A stretch of DNA of 42,811 nt from a virus. The notes under the pieces were generated by a model. It was not told where the DNA came from, did not search any database, and saw only the letters and a program-made list of their open reading frames with translations. How positions within the stretch are numbered: position 1 is the first letter of the stretch; each line of letters begins with the position of its first letter. Where the stretch lies: the IMG/VR virus record IMGVR_UViG_3300021185_000725, positions 1 through 42,811 of that record, one strand, 5' to 3'. The translations under genes and the position numbers were made by a program. Positions 8,769-18,400 of this stretch are shown piece by piece.

Positions 8769-9359
8769 TTATACTCCTGCTCTGATTCTAAGTGAATACA
8801 GAATCTCTATTTTTCTATTCTTAGCTTTTTGAATAGGATGAAAAATTAAATGTGTAAGGTTATATCCACTTTCTGTTACAAGTGCAATCTCATCGATTAC
8901 CCAACTTGTAGGATCATCAAAATTCTGTGCATTGTCTAATGTTGGTGCTGTAGTAGGCTCGTCATAATCTAAAACAACCTTTACAGTTATGTCTGAATAT
9001 GGATTACTTTCCGTATCAACAACATCTATACTAGATACTTGTTTAGCATACGCAACACTTGATCCGTCTAGTAATGGGTTATATAACGCACCATTAACTC
9101 CGTCTACTTGTGGATTCTTATATGTAATGTTACCATTAGCATCAATAACTGTGCCGCCATATCCAAACGCAATCTTATCAATAAAGAACTGATTACCATT
9201 TTCTGATTTATTTGCTAACAGATTTGAAACTGCAAAAGCAAAGTTCTGAAAGTTGATAGCATTATGCTTGTCTAGTAATATTTCACCAGTGTCTACGTCT
9301 TTGATTACACAATGACCGTCTACGGAAATATCTGATTGTTCGTTATAATTGTTTTTCAT
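8769..9359 (-). CDS. Tail fibre / baseplate-associated structural protein
   Basis: 196 residues. The sequence has the pattern VIKDVDTGEILLDKHNAINF (19-38), FFIDKIAFGYGG (58-69) and a C-terminal NLTHLIFHPIQKAKNRKIEI followed by LYSLRI. I associate this arrangement with fibre or wedge-associated proteins of contractile-tailed phages. Predicted mainly beta. It is the first gene after the late promoter at 9386-9393 and is followed by two fibre-type genes with gaps of 1-3 bases. It occupies the place of the genes after gp7 in T4 (gp8-gp10 region), but I cannot assign it to one of these. Confidence 0.6.
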   Translation of the reverse strand: MKNNYNEQSDISVDGHCVIKDVDTGEILLDKHNAINFQNFAFAVSNLLANKSENGNQFFIDKIAFGYGGTVIDANGNITYKNPQVDGVNGALYNPLLDGSSVAYAKQVSSIDVVDTESNPYSDITVKVVLDYDEPTTAPTLDNAQNFDDPTSWVIDEIALVTESGYNLTHLIFHPIQKAKNRKIEILYSLRIRAGV

Positions 9360-9385
9360 TGCTGTTCGTCCTACTCCTTATATAC

Positions 9386-9393
9386 TATTTATG
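9386..9393 (-). promoter_or_regulatory. T4-type late promoter CATAAATA
   Basis: On the minus strand CATAAATAGT lies 27 bases before the ATG at 9359, in the 52-base gap after the giant wedge gene. An AAGGAG ribosome-binding site follows. It would drive the three fibre-type genes independently of the long upstream operon. Confidence 0.65.
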
Positions 9394-9411
9394 CCAATTG
9401 TATTTTTGCAT

Positions 9412-12400
9412 TTATAGTATAGTTCCTTTACCTGCTAAGTTCAACATAAATGCTTCTGCATGTGTTGAACTATCTAAGATTGTTGTGCTATCATCATTAA
9501 ATCTTCTATCAGCTGGTGAATCTACATAGTGTAATTCATTTCCTGTGACATCAGTAATGGTTGTGCCTGTTACATGCTTAGTTGCAAATGTTAAATTTAA
9601 TCCTCGTTTTCTAATATAAATTATATTATTTACAGTTTGAACTTGTATCAATTCATTATTTACTAATACTAATTCTGCTGTTGCAAATTTACTTGGGTCT
9701 GTTACTGCTAATATTGTGTCGCTCATATTAAGATCTGCTGACAATGTAGATGTTTTAGCGTCTGCCATTCCAACTACATGTTCGTTAGTATGCATATCAA
9801 TTATGTATGCAAATGTTCTAGACTCGTTTGTATCTGTTGAACCTGATCTATTTGTTTGCACTTTAAATACTGTTGTTGCTTGTGGTCTAATATCAGCATC
9901 AGTTGATCTGTTTATCTCACCATTGTTTGCTAATGTATAATAGTAAGGTTGTAATCCTTCGCCACCTGATACAATTGCATAACCTTCTACACCGTTGGCA
10001 TCAGCATATGTTGTATTACCGTCACCGCCGTTTAAAATAATTGGTTCATTGTAATCAACTGTCACAACAACATCACCCAATGGAATATTCACAAAACTTA
10101 TAGTTTGCTCTACTAAGAAATAATCAGTAAGCAATGTTAGTTCAGTTAATCCATCTTTGATTGATGTAGCTGTCCATTCTGTTAAGTCTGCATCTTCCTT
10201 AGGTATAACATATGTATTTGTTCCATTGTTTGCTATTGTAATATCTTTTGTTAATGAATTTGTTTGGTTTGCATCAATTACAAGTCCATTGAAGTTTGTG
10301 CCTCTAGTATCTGCTTTAACTGTAATTGTTGCTTTTTCTTCTTCTGCAACTGTTAGCATTACATCTTCACGTTTGTTAAATGTTCTACTAGTTTCGCTTA
10401 TCTTAACATGGAAAGGTTTTATATCATTAACATAACCTTCGATTGTAGCTAAACTATCTTTCTTATATTTTTTAACTTCTACTAAGTCACTCTTGACTTC
10501 AAGTCTAACATAAGATGTTTTCATTGCCCATTCAACTTGCTTGGTTCTTGACATTGCATAATCAACCATTCCAAAGAAGAACTTGTTAAATTTATGTGTG
10601 TGTTCATTTACAAATATAACTTCTCTAAGTATTTGAACAATGCCCTTCCACCAGTCAGCAATAGCTTCACTGCTCCAGTTTACACTATCCCATGGTTCCA
10701 TATCCCATGTGTAAGACTTAGCCAAACGTTCTTCAATCCAATGTATTGTTGAATTATTCTTTTTACTTAATACCCAACCGTTGGTTGTATATCTGTAATA
10801 TTCTGTTCTGTCAATATTATCATCATCTATAATTTCAATTCTTGCTGTTTCGTATTCTACAGTATCAAGTGAATTAAGTTCTTCGATGTCAGCAACATCT
10901 TTTGTGTATGTGCTTGCAAAGTTATGATCTAATGAAATAAAGTCTACCCATTCCCATGTGTCATTTGGAATGCCGTTATCTATAATTGACTGGAAGAATT
11001 TAGTTCTGTGATCATTATATACGTTAACTGATAATAATAGTCTGTTTATAATATCAAGTGCATTTTTTCTAGCTAATACTAAATCGTCAAACCATGCTTG
11101 CCTAATTGATCTATCATCACCATATCTTGCGTATTCGTGATTATTGTAATTTGGTAGACGTAAATAATCTTCGTCCATTGCAGCTAAGTTGCTTCTCAAT
11201 CCTGTATACCAATATGTTGGAATAACATCTGTATCTTTGCTTACAAGTATCCACTGAGCATGATTGTTATCTACTTTCTTATTTAACTGTAGAACAACTT
11301 TCTTATTTACAAAATCCCATATGTCTGATATAATAATTGCATCTGTATCTACAACTGAGAACCAATAAATTCCATTTGCACTTGGATCAGTAATAATGTT
11401 TTCTACTTCACCTGTGAGGATATTTTTGTCTGCACTTCCAATTGTTTCTTTTCCACGCACCCAGAAGTAATAAACACTATCGTATTTGCTAGTGCTTGCA
11501 TTCCATTCGTTACGTAATGTATAATAGTATTCGTTTTGATTTTTGATTGCGTCAAATTCAAAGTATGCTGTTCCTGATGCTATGACTCCATACATTTCTT
11601 TAGAGCTGTCAACTGCTTTAGCATAGTCGTCTGGTGCAACTGAACTCTTAGTCCATTCCCAAATTACAACTTCACTATCAATAAATTGTTTGCCCCAATT
11701 AGTTGTTTTATCTTTTAAATCACCTTGGTCATAATCGTAATATCTAACTCTACTTGTATCCCACCAACGTTTACCAACTTCTGCATCGCTCCATGCACTA
11801 TCGTCATCTTCTTCATATTCTTCTTCAGTTGATGTGTTATATATTGCTACGTCATGCACACTTGTTATATCTATTTCAACATCAGCTATGCCTGGAATGA
11901 TTCCACGCATTGGGTCAAATAATTCTAAATCAAGTATAGGTGTGTTAGTTTCATAATCATAAACTGTAATATTATCTAAGTCTGTATTTGTAACTCTAGT
12001 TGACTGACTTCTAGATAATTTTTGAGAATTAGATACTTCAGCCGGTGTTGCTTGTGCTAACTGTCCTGCAAGGTAACTTGCACCATCTGTTGCGTAAGTT
12101 GTTTCAAATACATTTATTGATCTTGTTCTATTACCAATTAAGTTATCAAAGTCTGTGAATATATTAGTAGTAGGTGGCACATTCCATAATGTGCTTTGTA
12201 ATGCTGTATCTCTATTTTCTATAGATTGGAATCTTGTTGAACGTAGTATCATTACTGAACTTGATGATCCACACTTGTCAATATATTGATCAATGTAGAA
12301 TGTTGTAGAGTTTTTAAGTTTTGTAACTTTGTGTATACCATCAATGCTAGGTGTAGTTGTTGTATTCATTAGCATTACATAATCACCTACTTGTAATCCA

Positions 12401-15400
12401 TGATCAATATTTACTGTTACTTCTGCATCGTTACCATCAGCAGTCATTGTTCCTGCACATATACCACAAGGCTCAGCTTGTTGAGTTGGATCATTTACTA
12501 GGTCTGCTGTATACAATCCTTTGTTCTGCACTTGGAAAACGTTCCACCCAAAATGTTTTACTGGAACACCAGCAGTGGATTCAATTTCATAATCAGAATC
12601 ATTTGCAACCCATACGTTAAACAAAGCTGGATCAGTATGACTTACGTTAGTCCATTCGTTAGCAACAAAAGGATTTTCCTGTGCGTCATCAACTACCTGG
12701 TTTATAATCCCATATGAAGTTATACCTGCTTTATCTAAAACATGATCGCCTTCGTCCGGTAATACAAGTGTTGGATTAGTTGATGTAATTTGTAATTTAT
12801 TACCTGAGTTTATTACAGTTACACCCGTAATATTATTTGCAGTAAGTGTGTCTGTAATTATTTGCACTGCTTCAGACAATGGTGTTTTTGCTTGAACTTC
12901 GCTAATACCTGCTTGGTATACTTCAAGCAATCCTAATACTGTTCTTTGAGATCCATCAACAAACATATTAGTTCGTGAACCACTGCTTATTAATCTTAGC
13001 TTGTTAGAATCATTTGATGCAGTAATATGTGATAAGCCAATAGTTGAATTTATTGCACTTACTACTGCGTCTAAGTCCATATCTCGTTCGACTTCATCTA
13101 CTCTAGCTTCAGGTAAATCTTGTTCGCCTGCGTTCTTAAATCCTAAGTATTGGTTTGATGTAGATGCAGGAATAGTTAAGAAACTAGTTTGACTTGTTGC
13201 CCAATATCTAATACGAATTCTATTATCAGCAGTAGTGTCTGCTAGTATCGCCTCATCGGCTCCTTCTGTTGTGCTGATGCCTTGTGCTGCTATTGTATCG
13301 TTTATCTTGGTTAAAATTTCTGTTGTAGTCATTGAGTCTGGCACGTGTGACATCGTAATTTGAATTGCTTCACCGCCTGCAAACGTAGGATTATTAAATG
13401 TAATACTTTGTCCACTTACTGTAAAGTCTGTGTTTGCTGTGCCATCAACTGTAACACTACTAACACTATATGTTGAACTAGTTAGTGCTTGACTAATTGT
13501 ATATGTTTGCTGTGCTGCTACGCCTGTAATATTTTCTACTTCATTATCTGGTGTAGTGTCAAAGTCAACTGTGATACCATTTATTGTAATGCTTTTATTA
13601 GTAACAAAACCATTATTACCATCTAGTGCTGCATTGATTGTTGTGCCAATTAATATTGCTGGCGCTGTTATAACTGTAACTTCTCCAACATTAGTTAGAC
13701 TTACATCTACATTATCAATTAGTAATGTTGTAGCTGATGTTGGTGCTAACACTACTGGATTTGTAACTGATCCTAAAATATTAATACTGTTAGTGCTTGA
13801 TGATGTAGTAGCAAACGGTGGAGTAGTAACTCCATCAATTGTAAATGTTGTGCCAAAATCAAACTCAGGGAAACTGTCGTTACCAATTATTTCAATGTTG
13901 TCTGTTTTTACTGATACTGTTGTGCTATCAACTGCACACTGGAATAATGCTCCTTGGTGTCTTACTAAGTCATTTAATTTGTAACTTCTGTTGTCTGACC
14001 AACTTTCTATTGTAGCATAATCTGATGCTTCGTTATATACGTTGCCAATTTCATTTAATAAGTTTACTTTATATTTTGCTTCAGCATCAAGTAGAGCACC
14101 TGCTGTTAGGTTGCTTATATCAACTTCTACAATTGGTTGTGTAGTATATGCTGGTGCAGTTTTAAATGGATTAACAAATCTTTTATCACCTGGAGCGTAA
14201 ACTAATATGTCATTGTATCCTTCTCCAACTTGTGGTGAGAATTTAATAGCTTGTGGTGATGTTTCAAAGCTATTATTTTCTAATGTAAATTCAACTGCAT
14301 CTAGTCTATCTTTATTACCAAAGTAACTTCTAGACAACATGTATTGCTCGTGAACTTTAATATCAAGTTTATCATTAATATACTTACGTTCAATTTTATC
14401 TAAGCTAGTAGCAGTGCCTCGTTGTTTTATTAATCCTTGATAGTAATTACGTTTAGTGATAGAATCAAATTCTGAACCACTAATAGTAAGTTCGTTATTA
14501 GAATTACCAATTGTAATATCTTCTAGTTTTGTAATTGAAGGATTAAAGTCAATCCCGTCTGTCTTATAGTAATCATCAATTGCTTGCACACTACTATCAA
14601 AGTTTTCAACAATCTTATTGTCAAATACTAAGTAACCAGGTGCACGTTTATTACCGTCCCAACCATCTGTTATAAGTCCTCTAAATGCTATCTTCTCTTG
14701 TATAATATTTTTTACATCATCATGCACAATAACTCCAAATGTTGTTTTATCATTTAGTAGTGCAATATGTTCATATTCAATTACAACAAACCCAGCTGAG
14801 CCAATTACTGTGCTATCTTTTGTTTCTAAAGATAACTCATTGTCTACTCTAGCAACTAATAAGTTGTCTGTTTGAATTGTATTGCCTGTTGCATCAGTTA
14901 TTGTATTTTCTTTATACACACCTGTGTCTAATTCTATTACGTTGCCGTGTAATGGTTTAAACTTTAGATTGCTTCCTAAGTCAAATGTTTTATTAGTCTG
15001 CGGATTACCCAATGCCCATTTAACAAAATCAATAGCAACACTATCTCCACTGTATGGGAATACAAAGCCAACTGATTCTAAGTAAGCATAGTAACCTCTA
15101 ATAAAGGAATAAACATCTTGTATTTTATTAAGAGTTGTGTTATATTCTATAATGCTATGTGTGGGAGCAAACTTTTTATATTTTTTTACTTCTGTTGCTA
15201 ATACTGATACATTTTCATATGATGTTGAGTTTGTATTGTCTGGAGCAAAGAAATTAAATTCTTGCTTGCCATAACCTGCTCCTGTAATTTTCCAACCTGG
15301 ATATAATGCTTCTACAGTAATTGAACTTGCAATTGCAATATTAATTGGAGTGCTCTTATACATTTCCAACGCAAAGTCATTTTCGCTTAATGTATGCTTT

Positions 15401-18400
15401 GTGTCATCATGTGTTTGTGTTCTAAAATCTAGTAGATGTTTGCTTGTAAATCCACGCAACTGTGTTGCTAACTTAGTATCTAGTTTAGTATACAAGTTAT
15501 TTAAATTGTAATCAATGTTGTTACGTAATGTATAATTGTATATAGATTGTGAAATACCGCTACCTACATATTCTACTTCATCTGTTTTAAATGTAACTGT
15601 GGAAGTTGCAAGTTGTGTTGCGTTAAAGTTTGTATAAACTGCTGGCAGTGATGTTAAGTTTCTACCTCTGTTTGATAAACTTCCGCCTACTACATTACGA
15701 TTAGATATTCCTGTTCTGTTGTCAAATGCCAATGTAACGTCTGCATCAATTGAACCATCTTCGCCTACTAACTTAATAAACGTGTCTACTCCAAATTGAT
15801 CAATTGCTGTAATTTCAACATCTGTTACTACTCTGCCATATACTTTTCCAGGTGTTGCAATAGAAGATGATGTGAATATATTCAAGCTGTCCTTGTCTAA
15901 GTAATCTATTTGCTTTTTAGTAACATTTGAACTAGGTGAATAAAATACACCAGTTGCAGTTGTTGGGTTTAATTTAATAATTGCATCGATTAATGCAGCC
16001 TTACCGCTTGCACTTGCTCTCCATTCTGCTTCTAGTCCTGCATAGTCGCCAAATTCAAAACGCTTTGCTCTATCAATCTCTTGTGGAACACCTAACACAT
16101 CTTCACGTGATTCTAATGTGCCGTCTGGTTTAACTGGACATTTGCCAGTTGGTGCATCTCTCCAGTCCCACATATTGTTTGCCCATTGCATATCTTGTAT
16201 GCCAGTTGCTACTTGTCCATCTTGCAGTGCTTTAATTAATGCATCACGCTTTGCATCATCACCACCGTTAGCTGTATCTGTCCAGCTATATTTGTCATAC
16301 CACCATGTTGGTTTAAACGCATAGCCTAGCATATGCCAAGGTGTTAAATGAGGTGTGCTTGTTCCAAATAAAACTTCGTATGCACCCTTCCAGTGACCAG
16401 GAACCTTGTTAGTTCCAAATCTACCACCTGGTGCAGTAGAACTAAAGTTCCATGTGTCAATGTCAGTTAGTTCATAATCAATTTTAATATCACTGCGTTT
16501 GTTCTTTACTTTCCATTGTGTAAATGACTTATACATCATATCATTAATTGTTTCTAATGTATACCATGTTTGTCTTGTTGTGTTTGGAATAAACTTAGAA
16601 GCAAATCCATATTGTAAACTTTTAACACATTCAGTATCTGCATTGATACGATCAGTGATAGTTAACCCTGTATGTGCTCTTCTTTCTAATTCTAATTGAC
16701 ATGCATTTACTACATCAAAGTCTGGACTATTCATATCTAATAAGTCTGCTACAGACTTTAGATTCCATTGAGTTCCATCATGTCCAAATAGTATATTATT
16801 TGTTGTATCCCATTCTGGGGTCATACCAGGTGCTAGTTTAAGTTTTGTTAAACTTGGTGGGACATATGAAGCGTTATCCATTCTATGATGATGGACTATA
16901 ATTTTTGGATGTCCACCAGCAGGTGTAGGTAATGGAGAATAAACAAACTCAAGTAAATTTCCAGCTTGTCTATATTCAATATCTTTAGTTGCTAAACGAG
17001 TAACTACTCTATTAGCACCAGCATTCCATTCTGAAATATATACATAAACATGATCTTGTATATTATCATCACTGTGAATATTATCTTTTAAAGTTATTCT
17101 AGGTAGTCCAGGATAGCCTTTGAAAATAAATTCTTCTAGTCTATTTGTATTTGTATACACCATGTTAGATGTTTTAAATAATTCGCCGCCCTGTCTAGTA
17201 ACTGTAATTGCTTTAATTGTATCATCAACTAACTTACTAATACTTGTGTATGTTTTACTTTCGTATAGTCTTGCTACTTGACTTCTAAATCTATTTCTAA
17301 AATTATCCCAATCTTCGCCTGCTGATCTTAATGCGTCAGTAATGTTTACATTTTCATTTGCATACAAGGCATCATGCACAAGACTTAAATCTTTGTATAT
17401 AAATATCTTACCACCAAAGTAATGTGTTTTGTTTATTGCGTCATAATTATTAACACCAAATACGTCTCCAGTAAATCCAGGAGTAGAAGATATTATGCTT
17501 TGCCAATGATTTATTGTTTCACCCATTGTAAAAGTTTTTAGCACTTCGTTGTTTGGATTATGTTTTAATGTATTAGGAACTGATGAATTAGTAGTTCTAT
17601 TTTTGTTATTGCTGTTTGCATATTTCAAGTCAACAATATCGCCTACCTTTAGTTTTTCTTTTGGTATAACAATCGTATTCGTATTAATTGTATAGTTGTC
17701 AGAACTTAAATATCTACCATTGACTTCTACAGTATGATAGATACTATCATACTTCTCAACTGGTATAAGTGTATAGTTGCCTTTATAAATTACATCAGTG
17801 TTTGTTATAATAATTTTGTTATTATATCCATCAAGCGATAAACTAATATCGTTTCCATTACGTGATATAATTACACCTGCTTGTGGAGTTATTTCAAGAT
17901 CAATGCCATCTACAGTTTTAAATTTAATATTACCAGATTTAAATAAACCATTGAATACTGTTGTTTTGTTTTTATCTACATAAATGTTATTGTGGTCAAC
18001 ATTTGTTTTATCTAAATACACACCGTTGTATAATTCAGTCACTACACATTTATTATTGTGTGCATGTAACATAACATATCTATCTGCTTCCCATGAACTG
18101 CTTCCAACATTAATTGTAAAGTCTGATGTTACACTTTCTACATTGTGTGTTACTAATGTTTCTGCTCCAGCAATTTCTTCGCTTTGTTTATATAAGTCAG
18201 ATAATTTATCTTCTACCTTAAATAGTTTTTGTCCTAGTATCTGTCTATGATAATTTGAATCTTTGTTAAATTGTGATGTAATACTTTGAAACTGTTTTTC
18301 AGTAAACAAATAGTTTTCAAATTCATATTCGCCAATACCATTAATATCTTTATAAGAAAGTGGAATACCTAGTTCTGTATCAACTATACTTGTTCCTATT